64,000 nucleotides of DNA from Phenylobacterium sp. Lineage in GTDB: Bacteria > Pseudomonadota > Alphaproteobacteria > Caulobacterales > Caulobacteraceae. Below are positions 50,930-59,649 of this stretch, piece by piece. Location: assembly GCF_030681155.1 (NCBI RefSeq), contig NZ_JAUXXE010000019.1:62001-126000 (forward strand). The letters are read 5' to 3'. The notes beneath the pieces are model-generated. The model worked only from the letters and a program-made list of their open reading frames with translations, made no database searches and was not told the origin of the DNA. Every line of letters begins with the position of its first letter. Position 1 is the first letter of the stretch. Position numbers and translations under genes: made by a program.

Positions 50930-51367
50930 ATGAGAACCATGCTCTCTTCCTGGCAGATGTGGGCGCTGTTGTCGGCAGGCTTTGCGGCCCTGACCGCCGT
51001 CTTCGCCAAGGTCGGCGTGGACAATATCAACTCCGACTACGCCACCCTGATCCGCACCATCGTGATTCTCGGCGTCGCCGCCCTGATCGTCACCGCCACC
51101 GGGCAGTGGCAGGCCCCCGGCGCGGTCAGTTCGAGAACCTATCTGTTTCTCGTGCTGTCAGGCCTGGCCACCGGCGCGTCCTGGCTCTGCTACTTCCGCG
51201 CCCTGAAGTTGGGCGATGCGGCGCGCGTCGCTCCCTTGGACAAGCTGAGCGTGGTCCTTGTCGCGGTGATCAGCGTCGTGTTCCTCGGTGAGCGCCTGTC
51301 AGGGGCCAATTGGGCCGGAGTCGGGCTTATCGCGGCGGGCGCGGTTCTCGTCGCGTGGCGCGGTTGA
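50930..51367 (+). CDS. Single EamA-domain membrane transporter
   Basis: WALLSAGFAALTAVFAKVGVDNINSDYATLIRT, SWLCYFRALKLGDAARVAPLDKLSVVLVAVISVVFLGERLSGANWAGVGLIAAGAVLVA. Confidence 0.88.
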   Translation: MRTMLSSWQMWALLSAGFAALTAVFAKVGVDNINSDYATLIRTIVILGVAALIVTATGQWQAPGAVSSRTYLFLVLSGLATGASWLCYFRALKLGDAARVAPLDKLSVVLVAVISVVFLGERLSGANWAGVGLIAAGAVLVAWRG

Positions 51368-51415
51368 CCTAAGGTCGGTATTCCCAGCGCGTGAGTCGGC
51401 TCATACAGTTGTTTC

Positions 51416-52126
51416 ATGAGCAATGTTGAACCAGCCCGGCGACCGGAGGGCGGCCGCCTTCGCGCTGAAGGAGCCCGCGCGGTGCGTCCCCGCAACGCCG
51501 CCACCCTGATCATCGTCCGCCGCGACCGCAGCAAGCCCCAGGTGCTGATGGGCAAGCGCAACAGCGGCCATGATTTCATGCCGAACCTCTGGGTGTTCCC
51601 GGGCGGACGCATCGACCGCAGCGACTTCCGCGCGCCTTTCGCGACGGACCTGAAGCCGGACGTGGCCGCCAAGTTCGAGGCCCATATCCCGATGACCCGG
51701 GGCCGCGCCCTGGCTCTGGCTGCGATCCGTGAAACCTACGAGGAAGCAGGCCTGCTGCTCGCCAAACCGGTTCCGCCACGTCCGGTGGCCGGCCCATGGC
51801 GCGAATTCCTCGGCCATGGCGCGGCGCCGGACCTGGAAGCCCTGCAGATCGTCGCCCGCGCCGTGACGCCGGCGATGCTGGCCAAGCGGTTCGACACCTG
51901 GTTCCTGATGGCCGAGGCCGAACATCTGATCAGCCTCGATCGCCAGCCGGATTGCGGCGAATTGGAAGAGATCGCTTGGGTCGATTTCGACGAGGCCATC
52001 GCCCTGCCCTTGCCCTCGGTGACCCGCACGGTGATCGGCGAAGCGATCCAGCGCCTGGAAGATCCAAGCCGGCCCCAGCCGTTCATGCGTTTTGGCGCCA
52101 CCAAGACGAAGCTGAGCCATCTCTAG
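51416..52126 (+). CDS. NUDIX hydrolase family protein
   Basis: VLMGKRNSGHDFMPNLWVFPGGRIDRSD, ALALAAIRETYEEAGLLLA. Confidence 0.88.
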   Translation: MSNVEPARRPEGGRLRAEGARAVRPRNAATLIIVRRDRSKPQVLMGKRNSGHDFMPNLWVFPGGRIDRSDFRAPFATDLKPDVAAKFEAHIPMTRGRALALAAIRETYEEAGLLLAKPVPPRPVAGPWREFLGHGAAPDLEALQIVARAVTPAMLAKRFDTWFLMAEAEHLISLDRQPDCGELEEIAWVDFDEAIALPLPSVTRTVIGEAIQRLEDPSRPQPFMRFGATKTKLSHL

Positions 52127-52142
52127 CGGCTCTTCCACTCTC

Positions 52143-52280
52143 TCGTCGTCCTAGGCCTTGCGCCTAGGATCCCTCTCTCGGCGGCGACGACTAGAGGGAA
52201 GGAACTGTGTGGCTGAACTCAACCCCTGCAAGTCGATGAAGCGGGACGAGGGGTCCTAGGCACAAGGCCCAGGGTGACGA
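52143..52280. repeat. Intergenic imperfect inverted repeat
   Basis: Left arm tcgtcgtcctaggccttgcgcctaggatccct; right arm ggggtcctaggcacaaggcccagggtgacga; reverse complement of the right arm closely matches the left. Confidence 0.6.
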
Positions 52281-52308
52281 ATGCAGGTGGCCCTGCTCAC
52301 GTTTCAGC

Positions 52309-52323
52309 TGCGAATTATTCGCA
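52309..52323. promoter_or_regulatory. Perfect 7-1-7 palindrome, candidate Fur-type operator
   Basis: TGCGAAT-T-ATTCGCA; same 7-1-7 geometry and AAT-n-ATT core as the classical Fur box TGATAAT-n-ATTATCA. Confidence 0.6.
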
Positions 52324-52355
52324 ACAACCTTGCGCTAGCCGCCCCCCGTTGTTAG

Positions 52356-52370
52356 TGCGAACTATTCTTA
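52356..52370. promoter_or_regulatory. Degenerate second copy of the candidate Fur-type operator
   Basis: TGCGAAC-T-ATTCTTA, 32 bp after the first copy. Confidence 0.4.
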
Positions 52371-52393
52371 AGCACCTGCGGGGGATTTGGATC

Positions 52394-53071
52394 TTGTCGG
52401 CTTCTGAGCTCGTTGGCGCCAAACCGGCCATCGATGAGGCTAAGGCCCGCGCCAAGCGCGCGGCCCAGCGTCGCGCCGCGCTCATGCGCCAGATGGTCCA
52501 GTGGCACTGGATCAGCGCTGCGATATGCCTGATCGGCATGCTGCTGTTCGCCGTCACCGGCATCACCTTGAACCACGCCGGCGCGATCGAGGCCAAGCCC
52601 AAGACTGTCGAGATCGAGGGCCAGCTTCCCCCTGAACTGATCGCTGTCGCCAAGACCGCTCAAACCTCGAAGAGCGCCCTGCCCGAGGAAATCCGCGTCT
52701 GGCTGGGCAAGGATCTGGACGTGAAGGCGCCGAAGGGCGCGCCGATCGAATGGACCGACGACGAAGCCTATGTCTCGCTTCCACGCCCCGGCGGCGACGG
52801 CTGGGTGACCTTCGACGCGGCGTCCGGAGAGGTGCTGCACGAGCGCACCGATCGCGGCCCGATCGCCTATCTCAACGACCTGCATAAGGGCCGCAACTCC
52901 GGCGCAGTCTGGAGCCTGTTCCTCGATGTCTTCGCCATCGGCTGCATCGTGTTCTGCGCAACAGGCCTGGTGCTGCTGCAACTGCATTCCCGAGCACGCA
53001 AGATCACCTGGCCATTGGTCGGCCTTGGTCTCGCCGTGCCGCTGATCCTCGTCCTCCTCTTTATCCACTGA
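52394..53071 (+). CDS. PepSY-associated TM-helix protein
   Basis: MRQMVQWHWISAAICLIGMLLFAVTGITLNHAGAIEA, WVTFDAASGEVLHERTDRGPIAYLNDLHKGRNSG, C-terminal two TM helices; TTG 52394 chosen for start (gggggat upstream). Confidence 0.85.
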   Translation: MSASELVGAKPAIDEAKARAKRAAQRRAALMRQMVQWHWISAAICLIGMLLFAVTGITLNHAGAIEAKPKTVEIEGQLPPELIAVAKTAQTSKSALPEEIRVWLGKDLDVKAPKGAPIEWTDDEAYVSLPRPGGDGWVTFDAASGEVLHERTDRGPIAYLNDLHKGRNSGAVWSLFLDVFAIGCIVFCATGLVLLQLHSRARKITWPLVGLGLAVPLILVLLFIH

Positions 53072-53082
53072 CCGGAGCCCCC

Positions 53083-53598
53083 ATGCGCCTGCCCGTCTAC
53101 ACCGCCGCCCTGACCGGCTTGATGGCGACGCCCGCCCTGGCGGCCGACCTGGAACTGAGCCTAGAGATCCCGCGGCTGACGGTGGCCGAGTATCACCGTC
53201 CCTACGTCGCGGTCTGGATCGAGAACCCTGACAAGACCGCCGTGAAGACGCTGGCCGTCTGGTACGACGTCAAGCTGAAGAACAACGAAGGCCAGAAATG
53301 GCTGAAGGACATGCGCCAGTGGTGGCGTCGCGCCGGCCGCGACATGAGCCTGCCCGCCGACGGCGTCAGCGCCGCGACCCGCGCGCCGGGCAAGCACCAG
53401 GTGGTGTTCAAGGGCGACGCTGCGCCGCTGGGGAAACTCCCGGCTGGCCAATACAATCTCGTCGTCGAGGCCGCCCGCGAGGTTGGCGGCGTCGAAGTGT
53501 TGCGCGCTCCGTTCCAATGGCCGCCGAAAGCCCGCGCCACATCCTCGGCGCAGGGCTCAAGCGAGCTCGGCGCCATGAGCGTCACCGTTAAGCCGTGA
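53083..53598 (+). CDS. DUF2271 exported protein
   Basis: Signal peptide; RPYVAVWIENPDKTAVKTLAVWYDVKLKNNEGQKWLKDMRQWWRRAG...PGKHQVVFKGDAAPLGKLPAGQYNLVVEAAREVGG. Confidence 0.88.
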   Translation: MRLPVYTAALTGLMATPALAADLELSLEIPRLTVAEYHRPYVAVWIENPDKTAVKTLAVWYDVKLKNNEGQKWLKDMRQWWRRAGRDMSLPADGVSAATRAPGKHQVVFKGDAAPLGKLPAGQYNLVVEAAREVGGVEVLRAPFQWPPKARATSSAQGSSELGAMSVTVKP

Positions 53599-54437
53599 AC
53601 CCCAGAAGGATCCACCAGATGATCTCGCTTCGTCGCGGCGCGCTCGCCGCCGCCTCTCTCGTCGCCCTGCTGGCTGCTCCGGTCGCCGCCAACGCTCACC
53701 GTCAATGGATGCTGCCTTCGGCCACGGTGCTGTCGGGTAACGATCCCTGGATCACGGTCGACGCCGCTGTCTCCAACGACCTCTTCTATTTCGATCACAA
53801 CCCGATGCGCCTGGAGGGGATCGCCGTCATCGCGCCTGACGGTTCGAAGGGCGAGATCAAGAACGGTGCGACGGGCAAATACCGCAGCACCTTCGACGTC
53901 CAGCTCGACAAGCCCGGCACCTACAAGATCACCAATGTCGGCGACGGCCTGATGGCCTCGTACAAGCAGAACGGCGAGACCAAGCGCTGGCGCGGGACCG
54001 AGGCCGAATTGGCGACCGCGATCCCGAAGGACGCCACCGAGGTGAAGCTCACCCAGTCGCAACGCCGGCTCGAAATCTTCGCCACCCGCGGCAGCCCGAC
54101 CAAAGAATCGTTGAAGATCACCGGCAAGGGCCTGGAGCTTGAGCCCGTCACTCACCCGAACGATCTGGTCGCGGGCGAACCGGCGACCTTCAAGCTGATG
54201 CTGGACGGCAAGCCGGCCGCTGGCGTCGAGGTGGAGGTCGTTCCGGGCGGCAACCGCTACCGCAGCGGCACGGGCGAGATGAAGCTGACCACGGACGCTC
54301 AAGGCGCCTTCACGGTGAAGTGGCCCGGCGCCGGCATGTACTGGTTGGAAGCCGGCGTACGCGGCGGCAAGGCCAGCATCCCGAACGCCGAACGCAACGC
54401 GTCCTATGTGACGACGCTGGAAGTTCTTCCGGACTAG
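53595..54437 (+). CDS. DUF4198 exported protein
   Basis: Signal peptide then HRQWMLPSATVLSGNDPWITVDAAVSNDLFYFDHNPMRL...TFDVQLDKPGTYKI; overlaps DUF2271 gene by 4 nt. Confidence 0.88.
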   Translation: MNPRRIHQMISLRRGALAAASLVALLAAPVAANAHRQWMLPSATVLSGNDPWITVDAAVSNDLFYFDHNPMRLEGIAVIAPDGSKGEIKNGATGKYRSTFDVQLDKPGTYKITNVGDGLMASYKQNGETKRWRGTEAELATAIPKDATEVKLTQSQRRLEIFATRGSPTKESLKITGKGLELEPVTHPNDLVAGEPATFKLMLDGKPAAGVEVEVVPGGNRYRSGTGEMKLTTDAQGAFTVKWPGAGMYWLEAGVRGGKASIPNAERNASYVTTLEVLPD

Positions 54438-54447
54438 GCCCTCTTCG

Positions 54448-55443
54448 ATGAACCGCGTCGCGGTTCCACTTGAGCTGTCGCCGCCGGCCGAAAGGCCGCG
54501 CGGCGGAGCCGTGATCGAGCTCGGCGGCCCCACCATGGGGGTCGCCTGGAGCGTGAAGGCGCTTGCGCCGCCGGATCTTGATCTGGCGGGCGTCCAGGAC
54601 GGCCTCCAGGCCCAGCTCAACCGGGTGGTCGCCCAGATGAGCCCCTGGGAGCCACAATCCGACATCAGCCGCTTCAACGGCTCGTCAGCCGGCGCGTGGC
54701 TGGACATGGCTCCGGCGTTCAATCACGTGCTGTCGGGCGCGCTGCGCTGGGCGCGGGCTAGTGACGGCGCCTTCGATCCCACCGCGGGTCGTTTGGTCGA
54801 CCTGTGGGGCTTTGGCCCTGCGGGGCCCGTGACCGCCCCGCCAGACGAAGCGGCGGTCAGGGCCGCCCTGGACGCCAGCGGTTGGGACAGACTGGCTGTA
54901 GAGGGCTCCAGGGCCTTTCAGCCCGGTGGGCTGGAGCTCGACTTTTCAGGCATCGCCAAAGGCTTCGGCGTCGACGAGGTCTCGCGCGCCCTCAACCTCA
55001 TGGGCCTGCCGGACCACCTTGTGGAGATCGGCGGTGAATTGCGCGGCCACGGTATCAAGCCGGACGGCGAACCTTGGTGGGTGGAGATCGCCGCCCCACC
55101 CGGCGTAACGCTTCCGGGCGGGCCGATACTCCTGGCCCTCCACGGCCTCGCCGTCGCCACCTCGGGCGACTATCACCGCTTCCTGGACCATGGGGGCCGT
55201 CGATACGCCCACACGTTGGATCCGCGACTCGGTCGGCCGATCGACAACGCCATCCGCTCCGTCAGCGTGATTCACCAGACCTGCATGGACGCCGACGCGC
55301 TCAGCACCGCCCTGGGCGTGCTCGGACCGCTCGCGGGGGCGGAATTCGCCTTAAAACATGACCTTGCCGCCTATTTCCTGGTGGACGACGGGGCCGGTTT
55401 GCGCGAAATCCTCTCCCCGAAGTTCGAGGCCATGCTCGGCTGA
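54448..55443 (+). CDS. apbE: FAD:protein FMN transferase (ApbE family)
   Basis: [86 protein letters not shown]. Confidence 0.94.
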   Translation: MNRVAVPLELSPPAERPRGGAVIELGGPTMGVAWSVKALAPPDLDLAGVQDGLQAQLNRVVAQMSPWEPQSDISRFNGSSAGAWLDMAPAFNHVLSGALRWARASDGAFDPTAGRLVDLWGFGPAGPVTAPPDEAAVRAALDASGWDRLAVEGSRAFQPGGLELDFSGIAKGFGVDEVSRALNLMGLPDHLVEIGGELRGHGIKPDGEPWWVEIAAPPGVTLPGGPILLALHGLAVATSGDYHRFLDHGGRRYAHTLDPRLGRPIDNAIRSVSVIHQTCMDADALSTALGVLGPLAGAEFALKHDLAAYFLVDDGAGLREILSPKFEAMLG

Positions 55444-55556
55444 GGCTTCACCCGTGCGGCAATTTCCCAGCCTGGATTGACTTTAGGTTCGGGATTCGTA
55501 TTGTCCGCCGCTCTTTCGAACACCTGCCGGTCAAGCCGGCCCCGCGAGGACCGACC

Positions 55557-55724
55557 ATGGCGAAGCCCGCCTCCATCAAGATCCGCCTGAACTCGTCTGC
55601 GGACACTGGCTACTTCTACGTGACCAAGAAGAACGCCCGCACCAAGACCGAGAAACTGGTCATGATGAAGTACGACCCGGTGGTTCGGAAGCACGTCGAA
55701 TTCAAAGAAGGCAAGATTAAGTAG
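55557..55724 (+). CDS. rpmG: 50S ribosomal protein L33
   Basis: [55 protein letters not shown] (55 aa, below the cutoff of the supplied ORF track). Confidence 0.97.
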   Translation: MAKPASIKIRLNSSADTGYFYVTKKNARTKTEKLVMMKYDPVVRKHVEFKEGKIK

Positions 55725-55749
55725 CCTTCGCAGACCTCCAGTCTGTGGA

Positions 55750-55778
55750 AACGCCCGGCTGCATGGCCGGGCGTTTTT
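55750..55778 (+). terminator. Rho-independent terminator after rpmG
   Basis: acgcccggc-tgcat-ggccgggcgttttt. Confidence 0.88.
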
Positions 55779-55783
55779 CGTTG

Positions 55784-56152
55784 TCAGGACCGTCGCGACC
55801 TTCCCAGCAGGGATAGCGCCAAGCCCACCAGGGCGACCGCGAACATCAGCCCGATGACCAGGGTCAGGGTCTTTTCGCGAGCGCCGACCTGCGCTCCGGC
55901 TTCCATCAGGTCGCGGTAGTTACCGAAGAACGACATCCAGAACATGGCGCAGGCAAAGCCCCAACCGGCGCTTAGCCAGCGCTCGGCGAAGCCGCGCAGC
56001 GCCAGCAGGCCGCCCACGACCAGCATGATGGCGGCCAGGTAGTCCACCACCCAGAACGGCCACCATTGCCAGTCGCCCCAGTTGCGCACGGCCTCGAGTA
56101 CGCCCAGCAGCAGCCCGAACCCGATGGCGAGCCAAGCCGATATCCTGATCAT
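55784..56152 (-). CDS. Hypothetical membrane protein
   Basis: 122 aa with about 4 predicted hydrophobic helices. Confidence 0.7.
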   Translation of the reverse strand: MIRISAWLAIGFGLLLGVLEAVRNWGDWQWWPFWVVDYLAAIMLVVGGLLALRGFAERWLSAGWGFACAMFWMSFFGNYRDLMEAGAQVGAREKTLTLVIGLMFAVALVGLALSLLGRSRRS

Positions 56153-56218
56153 TCGATCCTCCCCTGGTTGTTGGAGAGGAGCTTGACCTCGATAGGGGTG
56201 TTTTGGAAGAGCGGCCCT

Positions 56219-56250
56219 CAGGCCGTCAGGCTGTCAGGCCGTCAGGCCGC
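56219..56250. repeat. Four tandem 8-bp units at the 3' end of pleD
   Basis: caggccgt caggctgt caggccgt caggccgc. Confidence 0.8.
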
Positions 56251-57606
56251 GCGCGCGACGACCTTGTTTCGCCCTGAAGCCTTGGCCTCATAGACGGCCT
56301 CGTCGGCGCGCTTGAGCAGCACTTCGGGCCGGTCGGTCTCGCCTAGGGTCGCAGCGACCCCGATCGAGATCGTGACTGTCAACAGCTCGGAGCCGCCCAT
56401 CACGCGGAAAGGCGAGCCGGCGACGTGCAGGCGGATACGCTCGGCGATACGCTCGGCGTCCTCGATGGTGGTGTCGGGCATCACGACCACGAACTCCTCG
56501 CCGCCATAGCGGCACGGCAGATCGATGGCGCGGACATTGGAAGCCAGGCGCACAGCAAACTCTCGCAGCACCTCGTCGCCGACGTCGTGGCCGTAGCCGT
56601 CGTTGATCTTCTTGAAGTGGTCGATGTCGATCAGCAGGCAAGCGACCGCGTCGCCGCCGTGGGCCGCCCGCTTCACCAAGGCCTCAAGCTGCCCGTTCAT
56701 GTAGCGGCGATTGTGCAGGCCGGTCAGCTGGTCGGTGACCGCCAACTCCAGCGAGTGGTCGAGATTGTCGCGCAGATAGTCGGTGTAGCGCTTGCGGCGG
56801 ATCTGGGTGCGGGCACGGGCCGCCAGCTCCTGAGGGTCGATCGGCTTGGCCAGGATGTCGTTGACCCCGATCTCCAGGGCCTTCACCAGGCGCGGCCGCT
56901 CGTCGAAATCGACAATGGCCAAGATCGGCAGGTGCCGTGTCGCCTCGTCCGACCGGAGCTGGGCGGCGAAACGCAGGCCGTCGAACGAGCGGGCCGTGGC
57001 GTTGACGATGATCAGGTCCACCAAGCCCTTGGCGGTCATCAAGGCGACTTCCGGATCGCCCTCGATCACCGGCCGATGCTCGATGGCCAGCTCCGAGGCG
57101 ACGCGCTGGGCCTGGCGCTCATGATCATCGACGATCAGCACCCTGCCCCCCGTGCCGCCCAAACGCGAAGACGCCCCGGCGATCACGCCCATGCGGCGGC
57201 CGGAGGCCTCGCGGTCGCGAAGTTCGTCGATCACCATCTTCAGGCGGGTCAGGCTGCGCACTCGCGCGAACAGCATCACGTCGTCGATGGGCTTAGTGAG
57301 GAATTCGTCGGCGCCGGCCTCAAGGCCCGCGATACGGTCGCCGCGGCCGTCCAGGGCGGTGACCAGCACCACCGGCACGTGCCGGGTCTCAGGATCGTCC
57401 TTCAGCCGGCGGCAGACTTGAAAGCCGTCCATGCCGGGCATCATCACGTCCAACAGGACGATGTCGGGCTTTTCGCTGGCGGCGATGGCCAGCGCCGTCG
57501 GTCCGTCGTGCGCCGTCAGGACGTCGTAATATTCGGCGGTCAGCTTGGCTTCGAGCAAGCGGACATTGGCCTCGATATCATCGACGACGAGAATGCGCGC
57601 GGACAT
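56242..57606 (-). CDS. pleD: Response regulator diguanylate cyclase PleD (REC-REC-GGDEF)
   Basis: ILVVDDIEANVRLLEAKLTAEYYDVLTAHDG, second REC-like domain, GGEEF active site and RAID (RxxD) I-site; downstream of divK. Confidence 0.95.
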   Translation of the reverse strand: MSARILVVDDIEANVRLLEAKLTAEYYDVLTAHDGPTALAIAASEKPDIVLLDVMMPGMDGFQVCRRLKDDPETRHVPVVLVTALDGRGDRIAGLEAGADEFLTKPIDDVMLFARVRSLTRLKMVIDELRDREASGRRMGVIAGASSRLGGTGGRVLIVDDHERQAQRVASELAIEHRPVIEGDPEVALMTAKGLVDLIIVNATARSFDGLRFAAQLRSDEATRHLPILAIVDFDERPRLVKALEIGVNDILAKPIDPQELAARARTQIRRKRYTDYLRDNLDHSLELAVTDQLTGLHNRRYMNGQLEALVKRAAHGGDAVACLLIDIDHFKKINDGYGHDVGDEVLREFAVRLASNVRAIDLPCRYGGEEFVVVMPDTTIEDAERIAERIRLHVAGSPFRVMGGSELLTVTISIGVAATLGETDRPEVLLKRADEAVYEAKASGRNKVVARAA

Positions 57607-57611
57607 GACGG

Positions 57612-57977
57612 CTAACTCAGCAAGCGGCGAATGGTATCGAGGAAGTGCGATACCGAGATCGGCTTGGAGATATACGCCTCACAGCCGCCCTCACGGATAC
57701 GCTCCTCATCGCCTTTCATGGCGAAGGCGGTGACGGCGACGACCGGAATACCGGCCAGTTCGTCGTCTTCCTTTAGCCATTTCGTGACCTCCAGCCCCGA
57801 GATCTCGGGAAGCTGGATATCCATTAGAATCAAGTCAGGACGATGCTCCCGAGCCAACGCAAGCGCCTGCAATCCCTCGCGGGTCTGCAAAGTTTCGTAG
57901 CCTTGGGCATCGAGCAGATCATGAAAGAGTTTCATGTTCAGCTCGTTGTCCTCGACGATGAGGACCTTCTTGGCCAT
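57612..57977 (-). CDS. divK: Single-domain response regulator DivK
   Basis: [35 protein letters not shown]...[68 protein letters not shown]. Confidence 0.97.
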   Translation of the reverse strand: MAKKVLIVEDNELNMKLFHDLLDAQGYETLQTREGLQALALAREHRPDLILMDIQLPEISGLEVTKWLKEDDELAGIPVVAVTAFAMKGDEERIREGGCEAYISKPISVSHFLDTIRRLLS

Positions 57978-58053
57978 TTTCATCTCGCCGATGCTTCGAA
58001 GCCCGCGAATCGACGCTGACCCCACCTTTGGATCGTTGATCTCACGGATATCC

Positions 58054-58068
58054 TTAAACTCGCGTTAG
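58054..58068 (-). promoter_or_regulatory. Candidate near-consensus CtrA box upstream of divK
   Basis: Plus strand TTAA-ACTCGCG-TTAG (minus CTAA-N7-TTAA), one mismatch from TTAA-N7-TTAA, 77 nt from the divK start. Confidence 0.45.
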
Positions 58069-58097
58069 TCGCGCTCAGGAGTCCCAAACTGACCCAC

Positions 58098-58754
58098 ATG
58101 CCCCAGACCGCCGCCCTCAGGGCTCCAAACCTCGCCGATATGGGGCTGGATACCCGCCGGCCCCTGCTGCTCGTGGATGTGGACGAGGTATTGGGCCTGT
58201 TCATGCAAGGGTTCGGAAAGTTTCTCGAAGGTCGCGGCCTGGAATTTCGCGTCGATCGTTTCGCGCTATTTCAGAATATCTACCGTCCGGGCGAGACCGA
58301 GCACCTGCCGGTCGCCGACGGAAAAGTTCATTTCGACGACTTCTTCCGCTTCGGCTGCGGCGACATGGAACCGGCGCCCGGTGGCGCGGACGCCCTGCAC
58401 GCCCTGTCGGAGCATGCCAACATCGTGATCCTGACCAACGCGCCCGGCCCAGCCCGGCTGGCGCGGGCGCGGTGGCTGGGCCGCCACAGGATGGACTACC
58501 CGCTGGTCCTGAACACCGGCCCAAAGGGACCGCTGGCCGCCAGCATGGTTCGGCAGGTTCAGGGGCCAGCGGCGTTCATCGACGACCTGATGTCCAATCT
58601 GGACTCGGTAGCCGAAAACGCGCCGCAGGTGCGCCGCTTCCAGATGGTCGCCGACCCGAGGCTCCAGCCCCTCGCCCCGACCGCGCCTGATCGCCACCGG
58701 CGCATCGACGATTGGGCCGAGCTGAGAGCGGCGATCGAGGCGACGATCCTCTAG
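58098..58754 (+). CDS. HAD-like hypothetical protein
   Basis: PLLLVDVDEVLGLFMQGFGKFLEGRG..., NIVILTNAPGPARLARARWL, AAFIDDLMSNLDSVAENAP. Confidence 0.78.
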   Translation: MPQTAALRAPNLADMGLDTRRPLLLVDVDEVLGLFMQGFGKFLEGRGLEFRVDRFALFQNIYRPGETEHLPVADGKVHFDDFFRFGCGDMEPAPGGADALHALSEHANIVILTNAPGPARLARARWLGRHRMDYPLVLNTGPKGPLAASMVRQVQGPAAFIDDLMSNLDSVAENAPQVRRFQMVADPRLQPLAPTAPDRHRRIDDWAELRAAIEATIL

Positions 58755-58762
58755 GTGTCAGG

Positions 58763-59485
58763 CTACTGCGCTGGCGCCGCCGCCGCCGCCGTCCCGGCCG
58801 CGACGGGCTGGGTGAATTCGGCCTCGATGAAGAACTCAACCTCGTCGCCGACCCCGAAGTTCGATCCGGCCGGCGGAATGCCGTAGCTGACCCCGAACTC
58901 CGAGCGCTTCAACGAGCCATGCGCCGAGAACCCAATCCGCGAACCCGGATCCATGCCGCTGGGCTTAGAGCCGCCGTTGAAGGTCGTCTCCAGCGTCACC
59001 GGCCGCGTCACGCCATGCAGCGTCAGGTCGCCCGTCACATTGGCGGTGGCCGGCCCAGTTACGTCGACCTTGGTCGATTTGAAGGTGATCTTCGGGAATT
59101 TCGCTGCGTCCAGCCATGACGGCCCAGCCAATTCGGCGTCGAAATCGGGCTTGTCGCCATGAAAGTCGGTCTCGATCGAGCGCGGGTCGATGGTCGCGCT
59201 GACGCTCATCGCCGCCGGGTTGGCCGGATCGAACTGGAGATCGGCCGCGATGTCAGTGAAGCGCGCCGTGTAGCGGGACATGCCAAGGTGGTTCACTCGG
59301 AACGTCACGCTAGCGTGGTTCTCATCAAGCTTGTAGGCGCCCGGCAGAGCCTCGTTCGCCGGGGCGGGCTTGGCGGGCGTCGCGACGGCGGCGGGCTGGG
59401 CTTTCTCCGCTTTCTCCGCCGCTGGCGGAGAACAGGCGGCTAGGCTGACCGTGGTGAGAGCCGTGATCCAAAGAGCGTGCTTCAT
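58763..59485 (-). CDS. YceI family lipoprotein
   Basis: Lipobox SLAACSPP; YKLDENHASVTFRVNHLGMSRYTARFTDIAADLQFDP...FPKITFKSTKVDVTG...GDLTLHGVTRPVTLETTFNG. Confidence 0.92.
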   Translation of the reverse strand: MKHALWITALTTVSLAACSPPAAEKAEKAQPAAVATPAKPAPANEALPGAYKLDENHASVTFRVNHLGMSRYTARFTDIAADLQFDPANPAAMSVSATIDPRSIETDFHGDKPDFDAELAGPSWLDAAKFPKITFKSTKVDVTGPATANVTGDLTLHGVTRPVTLETTFNGGSKPSGMDPGSRIGFSAHGSLKRSEFGVSYGIPPAGSNFGVGDEVEFFIEAEFTQPVAAGTAAAAAPAQ

Positions 59486-59649
59486 GCTGAGGTTTCCCGT
59501 TGAGGTTCGCGATGCTCGCGCCAGATAAAATCCAGATCCGCCTCTCAGAGTTGCACGAAGCTCTACCCCGTCGCCACGCGAAACCGAACTCGCACCCAAC
59601 GTCTGAGCGACCATTGAACTGAGCGCCGAAACGGAACAAACCATGATCC

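Noticed and set aside
53202-54722. 506-aa minus-strand ORF across DUF2271/DUF4198/apbE
   Set aside because: Antisense shadow ORF of high-GC coding sequence; three well-supported genes with signal peptides and family motifs lie on the plus strand.
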